Part shown: one piece after another, positions 46,458 to 57,210 of the stretch | Layout of the letters: every line of letters begins with the position of its first letter | How positions within the stretch are numbered: the stretch's first letter is position 1 | DNA from: Oxytricha trifallax | Lineage: Eukaryota > Ciliophora > Spirotrichea > Sporadotrichida > Oxytrichidae | Reading direction: 5' to 3' | NCBI GenBank assembly: GCA_000711775.1 | Contig: ARYC01017947.1 | Span: 1 to 64,000, forward strand | Length of the DNA stretch: 64,000 nt | Notes under the pieces: generated by a model | The model's database searches: none | What the model was told of the DNA's origin: nothing | What the model saw: only the letters and a program-made list of their open reading frames with translations | Translations under genes and position numbers: made by a program

Positions 46458-46540
46458 TTAATTAATATCGTAACCCCTAACAAATTCCCTAAAAATCATA
46501 GCACTTATAAACCTCATAAAGGGATTTTGGGGTTTTGATT

Positions 46541-47026
46541 CACCTTAAGCTTGGTATAGTTTAAAATCAATTTGACCTGCCAAGGACCTCTAAAAACATT
46601 TCTAAGACAATTGCTTTAATTGTATAGATTTTGCTTTAAATGTATATATCTTGTTTTTTGATGGTGGAGGGGCACGGAGATCCGGGTTGGTGACAGATTC
46701 GAATCATACACGAAAAGTATCTTGGGGTTCTTTGTGTGAATGATATTTAAATATTATAATTTTTTTTAAATTTAGATTTAGTCGAGGACTTGTCTGGATG
46801 TTATTGAGAATTTTAAAATACGATTTATCTGTTTTAAATTGTTGTCAAATCAGTTGAAGACTTAACCACTTCTCGCTTTGCTCTTATATTTTTGGATTGA
46901 TTCTGAAAAAGGAGACTTTATTTTTATTTTTTTATATCTTTAATTTTATTAAATTTATTTTATTTAATTATTCAAAAAAAAAAATAAATATTAGAATTTC
47001 GGACAGATTAAAGAAGGCGGGAAATT
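46541..47026. other. Spacer / LINE 5' flank
   Basis: Between TBE copy 5 and the LINE ORF. 46640-46740 is less AT-rich and holds GATGGTGGAGGGGCACGGAG and CAGATTCGAATCATAC (B-box-like palindrome). It may belong to the LINE 5' UTR. A run of 11 A at 46975-46985 precedes the ORF. No TBE or gene here. Confidence 0.4.
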
Positions 47027-50000
47027 ATGGAATAAGGAAAACTACCAACCAATGGGAGAAGGAAGCTACCAGTGTATTCAGAGAAGAAAGATTAAGGAGT
47101 CAGTGGAAACTCACAAAATCAGCAAACGTTGGAAAAGTATTTCGAAAGTTCAAAGACGAGTTCTTAAAATTCAACATTCCAAAACCCGAATGTTCAGATC
47201 TATAATAGAAAATTTAAAGACCTGGACAGATTTACGGTCAAGCTTGACAATAGCCGACAGCTTGAATTCTACCAACCAGTGAGAGAAGCTGAAGGATGGG
47301 TAAAGAGGAATGAGAGATTCGCTGAAAGATAGAGGACTAAGAGGAGAGAACAAGTGATAAGCAACAAAAGATAACTGAATCAGATGACGATAGAGTTAAA
47401 CATCTGCTTGCAGAATGTCAGGGGTATGAACTCAAAGTTAAAGCAAGACCAATTAATAAGAGAAATAGAGAAAAAGAACCCAGACTACATAGGCCTAGTG
47501 GAAACTAGACTCTAAAGATTGATCGTAATAAATTGCAAAAACATAGCCCAAACGCAACTGGCAAGAAATGGAGGTATACTTGCACTAAACAGTGGCAAAT
47601 ACGAGATGAGAACAATAAAAACACTTAAAAAATATATTACATGGACCATTCTGAATGTGGGAGGATTCCCACTACATGTAATAACAGCATACATCCCACC
47701 ATATTGGAATGAAGAAGTAAAGGAGTTACAAAATAGACTGATCTTTATGATCAAGTCATTAAAACAAAAATGCTAGAAACAAAGAATAATTGTTATGGGG
47801 GATTTCAACTTCCACATCAAAGATTTGGGGAAAAGACTGAATAAAGAGGGCCTCAAAGAATCTATACCTGAAGGAGTGGTAACTCACACCAGAGGGAACC
47901 AATTAGATCAAATATTTTCAAACGTAGAGACTGTCAGCTGGGAAACAAGCTAGCTAAGTTAAACGGACCACAAACTAATTTAAGTCAAGCTAAAAATTAA
48001 ATACCAAGAAAGTGATTTAAAGCTATCGGACAGAGAAAGGACTATAAGAATTTCAGATGTTAGAAAACAATGCTGGAAAACATTCATAGAAGAAGGAAGG
48101 GGAATGACTGAAGAGGACTTAAATTAACCAATACAGAAATGCTTTGAAGATAAAATAGGGAAGCAATTCAAAGGGAGGAATTGGTACTAACAACCGCCCG
48201 AGTGGGCAATAAATTGCAATGGAACAGCAGCTGGAAACATTATTTAAGACACTAAAACAAAATGGAAAGAAGCGATGAGAGACTTAGAATAATGCCTAGA
48301 AAGAAACGATGTTAGAGGTTTTTTCTACCTGGTAAAGAGGTTAACCAAGAGCTAAAAACAAGCTCAACCAATTAAAGGACTGACGATAAAAGACGAGAGG
48401 ACGGAAATAGGAGATCACACGAAAGAACAAGTCCTAAAATACTATCGTGAACTTTTCAGAGACAACAGGGAGTAAAAAGAAAGGGACAGAAACAAAAAGG
48501 ACACGTTAATGATTGATGAACAAGACAAAGAAAATCTATGTGATGAAGCCGATGTGGAGAAAAGTATATAGGAGTGTAACTTTAACAAAGCTATTGGTCC
48601 AGATGGATTTGATGGAAAGATGCTAAACAAATCTAAAACCATTTCCAAAACTGTGACCAAGAAGATCAACCAATGGTTAAACGAGGGCCACATCCCATAA
48701 TATATAAAAGAAGGGAGATTGATACTCTTGAGCAAGGAACAAAAGGAATCGTATCCAGAGGTCAATAATACAAGACCTATTGTGGTAAATTCTCATTTAG
48801 GAAAAATAGTAGAAAAAGTAATAATCAACATAATAAATGAGGAAAAAAGTGGGCTATTAAAAACTGGTAATTACTAAAATGGATTTAAAGAAAACAAAAG
48901 CACACACATAAACTTAATTAGAATGCTGGAGCACATAAAGAACTCCAGAAAAAAGAGCAAATAGAGAGAGGCCTACCTACTAGTGGACCTACAGAAGGCG
49001 TATGACTCAGTCTGGAAAGACAAATTGATGTAGATTCTCCAAGACAGGAGTGTTAGTTAAAAAGACGCGAAATGCGTAAAACTAATTTAGTAATTCTACA
49101 CAAACAACAAAATTATCTATGAAGGAGAGGAAATAAATACAGAACAAGGAGTAGCTCAGGGGAGCAGACTTTCACCAATGTTATTTAACATCTACCTACA
49201 AGACGCACTCTTCTCATAACAAGAACTAATGTCACTGATAAAACAAGGCAAACTTATTGCGTTTGCCGACGATATACTGATAAATGTTAAAGACCCTCAA
49301 TAATTCAAAAGGGTAATAAACAGCTTCAGGGAGATTGAGAAGTCTCATAACTTGAAATTGAACACCAAGAAAACTGTTTTCATGAGCGATGCAAAGTGTT
49401 TTGAACGGGAATTTCAAATTGAAGGGATAAATAAGGTTCAGGAAACTAAATACTTGGGATTAAAAATTTGTTTAAACACTCAAGAACTACTTAAGACTAC
49501 TTGGAATGAGATGAAGAAGAAAGTAGAAATGTACAGGAGACTGACTAGCTCAAGTAATCCTACTGTGAGTGATACCATTATGACAGCTTAAATCAGATCA
49601 TTGATGATATACAAATACACCCCACTTATAGCGGCACAATTCATTAAGATTGAAGAGATAGAGAAGATGGAACTTCAACTTAAGAGACTAGCCTTCAGAA
49701 CATCCAGAGATATTCCAAACGTAATCTTGAGAAATGTGACAGAGCTAAAAGACACAAAAACGTGTGAAATAATAAGAGATCTGGTTCTGAAGAACATGAA
49801 AAAGATAAATTTGAAAATTGACTAGCTCTTTCAGCCAAAGTAAATAAAAGAGGTGTTAAAAGAGCGGGAAAAAGACCTAAAGAAAAGGAGCAAAATATTC
49901 TTGACTAAAAACGTTATGGACACCATGATGGCAGTCAGCCAGGGGAGGACGATAGCGAGCTACGGCATGCAGCACTACTGCAGCATTCATAAAGTGTTTG

Positions 50001-50340
50001 TTGACGCTAATCACATAAGAACATGTAACTTGATAAATACAGCAGGAGACCCGAACAGATTCTCTAAACGACTAAGGGAGAAGAGAATAGTGGACATGAG
50101 TAGATAAGAACAAGTAGAGATAATTACAAACATGCTGTGGCTAGGCGAAAGAATAAGGAAGCTGGAGGCACACGAATGCTACCAGCCAGTAAAGAAACTG
50201 TTCAGGATAACGTATGTCAAGAAAATAAAGCAGGATTTTGACGAGCAGAAACTAAATACAACCAAAGAGAATTAAACATCTAAGTGAAAGTATAGACAAA
50301 AGAGCTGAATTATACAGATTCAGAGAGGCACACTTTCATA
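46986..50340 (+). mobile_element. Non-LTR retrotransposon (LINE) copy 1, full-length ORF
   Basis: Element around the intact ORF; outer limits are approximate. An A-run precedes it at 46975-46985. After the stop there is a short 3' tail (to ~50340) and then AT-rich DNA, with no clear poly(A) or target duplication seen. It belongs to the same family as the antisense copy at 2501-6115, which shares FLTKNVM-SMMA-SQGR, the DD box context ADDILINVK and SPMLFNIY-QD. Confidence 0.8.
47027..50287 (+). CDS. LINE polyprotein: AP endonuclease + reverse transcriptase, apparently intact
   Basis: One frame of 1086 codons from ATG 47027 (MEQGKLPTNGRRKLP) to TGA 50285-50287 with no TGA inside. It is full of TAA/TAG codons, so it works only if these are Gln. 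N-terminal ~120 residues: Gln/Ser-rich, then a basic stretch. Endonuclease domain (~120-360): ICLQNVRGMNSKL, ETRLQR, GDFNFHIKD, SQTDHKLIQVKL. Reverse transcriptase (~500-800): CNFNKAIGPDGFDGKML, VDLQKAYDSVW (motif A Asp), AQGSRLSPMLFNIYLQD, and the catalytic FADDILINVKD at ~49260. C-terminal Cys/His cluster YCSIHKVFVDANHIRTC (~49977). No frameshift was found. The start could be earlier, as the frame is open upstream. Likely capable of encoding its own retrotransposition. Confidence 0.92.
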
Positions 50341-50631
50341 TTACTGTTATTATTTAGCTTGCAATCTTACTTTTGCAATTTGTGAATTTCATATTTTAAT
50401 TTACCTAAAGTTACTGACTATTTAATTATTCTAAATTTTAATTATTCAATTTATCTTAAAATTAACTAAAACATTTTTTTTAAAATTTCTTTGTAAAATA
50501 GCGCCATTAGTTTAATTAAATATTCTTAAGCATTAAAATTTATTATGTTTTAATAATTATTATTATCTTTTATTATTTTACTTATAAGTAATTTTCTATT
50601 TCCCTCCTTCAGCAAAAATCTTGATATAGTA
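50288..50631. other. AT-rich spacer, LINE 3' flank
   Basis: Contains the likely LINE 3' UTR and AT-rich DNA. No gene recognised. Confidence 0.4.
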
Positions 50632-50984
50632 ATGTCGAACCAAGAAGTGCCTGAGACATCAAAATAACCATTACTACCCCAGAGGAATTTGCTTTTTTAA
50701 AATAGGACTAGCACACTTATATTTTTCAGAGATTTAATAATACAAACAAAGTACAAAAAGATGATGATGATGATGATGAACATGCTGACTATATTTAGAC
50801 TATACATGGACCAATAGTAATGCTTTTTTTCAAGTATATTCTTTCAATTTTAAATTTATCATTTCAATCACTATATACGCTTTATTTAATACCTTTATGC
50901 AATTTAAAAAAGAAAATTTAATTTTATATAAAAATTAAAATAATCAATATTTTTTATGATGAAACTGAAGAGAACAAGAAATGA
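50632..50984 (+). CDS. Candidate germline ORF with acidic run, unknown
   Basis: Two frames meet here. ATG 50632 gives MSNQEVPETSKQPLLPQ. The stronger frame (50655-50984) gives ITITTPEEFAFLKQDQHTYI, FQRFNNTNKVQKDDDDDDEH and ADYIQTIHGPIVMLFFKYIL, and ends TGA 50982-50984. The six Asp codons are a (GAT)6 repeat. One base difference near 50665 would join the N-terminus to the second frame, so a segment junction or a frameshift is possible. A hydrophobic stretch follows the acidic run. No family recognised. Confidence 0.4.
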
Positions 50985-52360
50985 AAGCAGAAAGTAGTAA
51001 ACATCAATTTTAGAATTAAAAAAAATGTTTAAAATGTGCAGGATATGATACATGACCACGTGAAAAAGAAAGAACTGAAAAGTATGCGATGACAATTTTA
51101 AAAGGGTTGAGAATATAATTACATTCAAGAAGCATTTATTGTCAGAGCTATAATTATAACTTAATTTAAATAGTTTCTAAAAACAAGAGTTTTACAAATT
51201 GTTTTAATCGCTATTCATAATATAATTCTCAAATTCACAGAAATGAAAGTAATTAAATAAGGCTATAGATTTAACAAAATATTAACTGGGATTTATAAAA
51301 GATAACTTTGAAAGTTTTTAATCAATCTAACTAATTTATAGCTGATAGTTAAGATTTTAATAGCAACAATAACAATACTGTGGATATGAACTATTTTTAA
51401 AAATAATGTTCATAAAAAATGATATAATTTTTATGATTTAAAGTAATTTATTTATCAATTTATAGTGTCTATATTTAATGTAATAGTTTTAAAATAAGCT
51501 ATTTAATATAACTAATTAAACATAAATGCATCAGAAACCAAATGTTTTTAATGAAATAGCTACTGATGTAAATAATACTGGATTTGTTCTTTAATTTATT
51601 TTTTAAAGTTATATTAGACAATTAGAGCGAAAAATCAAGGCAAAGACCTAATCTAAGAGATTCTTAAAATGGAGGAAATTTAACAATATTTTTCATGTTT
51701 AATTCTTTAAGATGTAAAATATTTCTAGTACACTCATTTTATACCTGTTACACAATTTATGTACAAATATTAATAAAATATAAATCATTTTATCGAATGA
51801 ATTATTGTAAAATACAAGATTACAGTAAAAAAAACTATTGAACTAGAATAGTAACATACTATATTCGAATGGAGTAAATGCCAACTTAACTATAAAATGC
51901 AGAATATTTACTCATGTATAACATAATCAAGCTAACAATAATAAGAGAAAGCCAAGATAAACAAATTGGTACAAAATTGAAAAATATTTAGCATTAATTT
52001 CATTTTTCTATTTAAACTTAAATTAAAATGATATTTATGCTTTCATGCTATATATATATAATGGGCAAAATATATTCTATAAATTAAAACAATTTAATTT
52101 ATTTATAAAGTTTTAATCGTAATTTAAGACTGGATCAACGATTCATTAATGTTTCTTATATAATTAGAATATACAATTTAAATTTTTAATAAAAATATAA
52201 ATTTAGATATTGTTCTACAAAATTACTTATGTATATATATTTTTAGATTAATAAAAAACAATTTTATTTTTAATCTACTGCATTTCTTCACTTTCTTTCT
52301 ATAGTTTTATCTTTTATTAATTTAATTAATTTAAAAAGTTTTAAATTAGAAAGTTAATAG
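50985..52360. other. AT-rich spacer
   Basis: AT-rich DNA without recognised genes or repeat ends. Confidence 0.45.
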
Positions 52361-53712
52361 ATGAGTAGTACGAACTCACGAGACTTTCAACCAAATCACT
52401 CTTAGTAATCTCCTCTTGTAATTTTCAAGAAGTTTGAGAAGCTTTCAATCTTTCTCACCCAAGTTTTATCTTTCTAGAGAGACTACCTGCTTAAACTTAA
52501 CAAAGTCTTTCTTACACTAAGAAAACTAAAAAGTTAAGATTGCTCATGCAGCATTAATAAGATGGAACAAAGTTACATAAAAAAAATATGGTTCAAACTA
52601 CTGAGCTTTAAAGCTTTGTAGAAAAGAGTTGAAGAACATATTTCTCCTCTTAATCCCATAAATCTAACCATAGACCTATATAAATCCTTCTCATAAAAGA
52701 AGAGGTCTATAACCTAACAAAGAATGCTCATTTTAATAGTTAGTCTTCTCCAAGCGTCTATCCAATAACAAAAACTAGAACCACCTCATTTTCCTCAATA
52801 GTCTAAATCTACTATCTAATAAGGAAAAATAGTTGCTACTTAAATGATGACGCACTAGGTCAGTATACCATTCAGTAAACATACTGATCTTAATAATTCA
52901 TCAGAAACTAATAAACTTGGAAACCAAATCGGTAATTAAACTGAATACTAATAATAATTTATTAAATAACTCCAAGTTTAATAACTTTAATTAAGAGATG
53001 ATAAATAAAATAGAAGACTAGACAACTAGATTTAAAATCGTATTAAAAATCTGCTGTAGACAATTGAACAATCAAATTAACATCAACTAAAGATTATAGA
53101 AACTACTAACCTAATACTAGATAAAGTATCGAAATCAGAAAATCTATTTCTGGTGTTGTCCAAAGATATCCAAGGTTTTTGATTAATGACTAAAGACTTC
53201 ATCCTGAAAAACTAAAATACCCCTATACCAAAACCCCATGAATTTGCCTTACCAATTCTTGATACTATTAAATCTCTTAAAAGGATAGCTATCCTAAAGT
53301 GTGAAGGCAAATAAACAATTCATGAGATTACAGTAGATAAAAGTCCAAAATCTTTACTCTATTAAAACATGAGATGATTAACTATCAATCCACGTTTGAT
53401 AATCTAGTTTCAGACTTTAATTTCTAAGTTGAAGACCTAGAAGAAAACAGTACACTAGATTTCCTAGAAGATACACTTGATTATATAAGTCAATTTAAAC
53501 CATTTACATATGCAACAAAGAACTTTGGAGAAAATTGGGATTAGTTAGATGAATATAAGAAAGATGCCAAAAAACATGCAAAACAAACTCTAGACTAGAT
53601 AATATCTACTGTCTATAATGTTCGATAAATGATTATCGTTATAGCATGTACCTTTGCTTTTGATGCAACAATTGGCGATATAACTTTGAAAGGAAAGAAT
53701 CAACAGTAATGA
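52361..53712 (+). CDS. Large Gln-rich candidate germline gene, unknown
   Basis: ATG 52361 (MSSTNSRDFQPNHSQQSPLV) opens a frame without TGA for 273 codons, to TGA 53180-53182. The same frame then stays open for about 65 more codons (EFALPILDTIKSLKRIAILK). From 53374 a second frame (KHEMINYQSTFDNLVSDFNF, QVEDLEENSTLDFLEDTLDY, ISQFKPFTYATKNFGENWDQ) runs to TGA 53710-53712. The N-terminal part is rich in Gln encoded by TAA/TAG; the C-terminal part is acidic and helical. The region is richer in C than its surroundings. One TGA and one frame change separate the parts. No family recognised. Confidence 0.45.
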
Positions 53713-53837
53713 AAGAAATTAATAGATGAACACCCTACTGTTAAGAAGAGTGGCTTTCTTACAGTGAATGAAACATGACAGAAAGTTAATTGGAATTTGG
53801 TCCCTTAACCAGAGTGACAAAGATTCGGTATAATTAA

Positions 53838-53896
53838 AAGGGCTTGTCCCTTATGAGTTATTATTACCTATTAAAGCGGAGGTCCCCAGAGACCTC
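53838..53896 (+). ncRNA. Two adjacent GC-rich hairpins, possible structured RNA
   Basis: AAGGGCTTGTCCCTT (53838-53852) folds as a 5-bp stem, and GAGGTCCCCAGAGACCTC (53879-53896) as a 6-bp stem, within AT-rich DNA. They lie downstream of the Gln-rich ORF. No known RNA family recognised; this is only a structural observation. Confidence 0.2.
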
Positions 53897-53899
53897 AGT

Positions 53900-54674
53900 G
53901 TGCTTATATTATTATTATTTTATTAATATAAAAATTTTTACATCTATTTTTTATCAATTCTTTTCCAATAAAAATAAATATATAGATTCTACCCTTCATC
54001 TTTTGCAAGATATTCTTTTACCAAATTTGTTTGAAGCAATTATTTAACTATTTTCTAATTTTTATAATCTTATTTTTAATTACGATTTCTAGTAGTCCTT
54101 TCTAATATATTGTAAAAGCACTAATATTACTATGATTATTTTTCTACTTATTAGAGTAATCAATAAAATCCTGAAAAGATAATAAATTACCTTCAAAAGG
54201 CAAGTAATTTTAATTAAAAATTTATTTCATAGCAATCTATTAGCTTAAATACTAATAGTTAGGACGAAGAACTTACTGAGTAAAGAAAATCGCTAAAGAT
54301 ATTGAAGACTAAGAAATATTTACATATCAATCCGAAATGTGATCCCAGTTTATAAATTGAATTGTAAAACCCTAGCAATAGAATAAACTTACAATGTTAA
54401 ATAAATAAAGGCCATTGTTATAGAATTTGAACTCTGACTTCCTTTAGTAAATGCTTTTGGTATAATTATTACAATTTAATATTTATATTTTCAATCTTGT
54501 AAAAGAACCAAGAGATATGAGTGATTCAGAATAAATTTGGTAAAGTAAAAAATAATTTCAAGTCAAGTGAAAGGACAACCAGACGTCCTTGCAGATTTGA
54601 ATTTATCAGATATTACCGATAAATGGTTATTCGTCACTGATCCAGTTTCTTTCAGTTAATATAAGAATTAAAAT
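53900..54674. other. AT-rich spacer
   Basis: AT-rich DNA up to TBE copy 6. Nothing recognised. Confidence 0.45.
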
Positions 54675-54779
54675 AATCAAAACCCCAAAACCCCTTAGTG
54701 AGGTTTATAAGTGCTTTGATTTGTAGGGTATAGTTGGGGTCTTATTGGGGTTAGTAGAGAAATTAGGCCAATTTTCAAA

Positions 54780-55844
54780 ATGAGAAATAGAAATTAGCGA
54801 AATTTAGGGTCTATTTATGATGAGTAATATTTAGATTTACTGCTTAAGCTTAGGTATGGTACAAGTATTAATATAGACTAAGTCAAACCAGTGTTGAATT
54901 ATACAGCCATAGCAAGGCTCCTACACAAGAGTGCCCCAACCGTTAGGTATCATTGCTTGTTAGCTGTTTAACATTATAACTCAGGCTCTTGAAAACATCC
55001 TGCAAGAAAATAAAAGTTCTCACAGGTCCATATTGACTATCTCTGTGACTCTAAGACATTAAAGTATTGGGCTCACTTTCCTCTTGGCTAACGAGCTGTC
55101 ATGTTTCATCGCAAGTTTCCAGACATGCGTATCTCTCCTTAGACTATAGCCAATATTTATAGACGAAATGGTATTACTTTCAAGACTGTCAACAGAGTTA
55201 AGAGAGTGATTGATTTTACAGTGCCATTTTATAGCAATAATTTAAACTATATATATGATTAAATGCAGAGAGCTATTGATAATAACATCAAGTTCATACA
55301 TGCAGATGAAGCTGTGTTTACGTTCAACACTTTTATTAATAAGTCAAGGTACAAGAAGTATGATAACATAGAAGTTTATGACTAAAAAGTAAAGGTAGTC
55401 ACTCATGCAATTTTAGCTGGTATAAGTGAAGATTCAGGCTTAGAGAGTTATGTGATTCACCCTCGCTCTATTAAGCGAGAGTAGTATATAGAGATCCTAC
55501 ATAAGCTCAGAGAGAAGTATAGCAACCAAGAGATCATCCTGTTTGTTGATAACCTATCAGTTCATAAGACTAAGGAGTCTAAGAAAGCTTATGAAGACCT
55601 AAACATAACCCCTGTATACAACGTTCCTTATAGTCCTTAATTTAATGGAATAGAATTCTACTGGAGTTAAATAAAGACTCACTACAAGAAGCTTCTGCTG
55701 TATCATCTTATGCATGACTTGCCCATCGATACAGTAGACTTGATTCAAAGCAGCTTTAAGAGAGTGTGCGTAGATATGACAACAATTTGTGCGAGAAAGG
55801 GAAGAATGAATGTTTATAAATAAGTTTTAGATTTAAACGAATGA
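54780..55844 (+). CDS. TBE transposase, copy 6 (in-frame TGA at codon 71)
   Basis: ATG 54780 to TGA 55842-55844, 354 sense codons in one frame without indels, but codon 71 is TGA (54990-54992). Before it is the DNA-binding part (LNYTAIARLLHKSAPTVRYH). After it is the catalytic domain: FIHADEAVFTFNTF (~55290), ILFVDNLSVHKTKES (~55545) and YSPQFNGIEFYWSQ (~55640), a complete DD34E set with 34 residues between the last two. The same TGA is in copy 7 and its homologous bases are in copy 2. It may be an inherited stop, a readthrough codon, or lie in an unrecognised 60-bp GT-AG intron (~54952-55011). Mediates element excision and insertion in the family. Confidence 0.88.
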
Positions 55845-55850
55845 ATATAT

Positions 55851-56644
55851 TCACATATTAAACTGGCCATAAATGGGTTTGGCTCCTCTTTCTTCTCCTC
55901 TTCTTATGGCTTGCTTGGGCCCATATTTCTTCTTTTTGTGCCAGCTCCTGCATCTATGTTCATTTCATCTAGCTTTTAAACATCTTTATAAAGTCTCTTG
56001 CTCACTTCATGAATTTTCTGTGACTTTCTCTCTCTCTCTATGAACCTTAGCATGCTCTTTCATAAGATATATAGCAGTGCCAGATTTTCCTACAAAGTTA
56101 TTTGTCAAAGCTTACTTGAAAGATAAGGATGCTTCTTAAGTTCCTCTAGCCAAGCTGAGCTTATTAGAATGCCTTGCTTCTTCTAGTCTTCAGGAGAAAT
56201 AGAATATCGTTTCTTATGTGCTTCTTCAATAATTTCTCTGAGATAATCCTCTTTTATTGTACCAAGAACACCAAAGAAGAAGTTCCTCTCTGGGAGTTTA
56301 TTAGAGAGTTGTTTCTTGGTAGGAAGGTAAACTACCACTTCCTCATCTTACATGGCATCCTCATAAAGATTAGTGACTGAAATCTCAGGGTAGTTCGGAA
56401 TTTCTATTAGTTTAATCTCTTTATTTTTAAAAGCTTTCTTCTCCTCACAAAGTATTGCTTTCAAGAATGAAATTTTGGTACCTTCCATCGTAGGAAGGAA
56501 TAAACCAACTGTATAATATGTTAATAATCATCTAGTTATCTTACCATGTAAAGTTAGGTATCGATAGAGATCTTCCTTACTTCTGAATCTTGATATCATT
56601 TCTTGAGCCTCGACTCTTTTCATTTGATCATTGAGTGATTCCAT
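55851..56644 (-). CDS. TBE 22-kDa gene, copy 6, two introns (late frameshift)
   Basis: ATG at 56642-56644 (MESLNDQMKRVEAQEMISRF). Intron 1 is 56509-56544 (36 bp, GTAAGAT...ATACAG on the minus strand) and intron 2 is 56090-56115 (26 bp, GTAAGCT...TTGTAG). The middle exon is intact, with ILCEEKKAFKNKEIKLIEIP, PNYPEISVTNLYEDAM and NKLPERNFFFGVLGTIKEDY. In exon 3 an AG dinucleotide run (56028-56040) is 4 bp longer than in copy 7, shifting the last ~65 codons and giving an early TGA. Family stop at 55851-55853. Tail-to-tail with the transposase. Confidence 0.85.
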
Positions 56645-57210
56645 CTTTGTTCCTCTCCCTATTAATGAATTTCAAATTATAACTTATAGACTTCTGGATC
56701 CTATTGTTTAAAATCTTACTATTAAATATGGGCATCTTATAGGAGGTCAACCCTGCAAAGATACGTGGAGAAAGTTTGCAGAAGCTGTAACAAACTGCAG
56801 AGATGGAGCTCCATTTTTATCAATTTAGTTCCATTAAATTAGTACTAAATTTGTTTAAATTTAATTAGTACTGGTACTAAATTCGTTTAATTTTAATTGG
56901 TACCAATTTAATAGTACCAAAACTTAATTAGTACCTAGTTTTAAACTAATGAGGTTTTAATGGAAAAGTTCCAATATGGTTCAAAACCTAATTGGTACCA
57001 GTACCAACCTGAATTTTTTCTAAGTTGGTACCAAAATTAAAAATATTAAGCATGAATTTAGAAAATTTATAGTTATAAACTTAGTATAAATATGATGTCT
57101 AACGCCTAAGAATCAACCATTGTTGTTGCAGTACCAACTCCTATACAAAGTTACTATAACTAGAGAGGTTATTAGAGCTTTATAATAGAAATTTAAATTT
57201 GAATTTAAAC
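56645..57210. promoter_or_regulatory. Divergent spacer with GGTACC/TTAGTACY array, copy 6
   Basis: Clearest example of the family A array. At about 56820-57030 it holds repeated TTAGTACTGGTACTAAAT, TTGGTACCAATTTAATAGTA, TTAATTAGTACC and TAATTGGTACCAGTACC. It lies midway between the divergent 22-kDa and 57-kDa start codons. Confidence 0.6.

Larger units (their letters stand above)
42156..46537 (-). mobile_element. TBE transposon copy 5 (family C)
   Basis: 4382 bp. Left tip CGAAACCCCAAAACCCC at 42156, right tip G3ATTTTG4T4G ending at 46537, flanked by ATT (42153-42155 and 46538-46540). The termini share the first ~45 bp with family A but then diverge, and the proteins differ from both A and B, so it is a third family. 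Orientation as copy 4. The extra length is due to an inverted-repeat insertion at 44001-44371 in the divergent spacer. Confidence 0.94.

Noticed and set aside
46660-46715. tRNA-like B box (GATTCGAATC) near the LINE 5' end
   Set aside because: No A box at the right spacing and no cloverleaf could be folded by eye. It may be a chance palindrome in the LINE leader.
48442-48765. Minus-strand ORF of 107 codons inside the LINE
   Set aside because: Shadow of the reverse-transcriptase coding frame.
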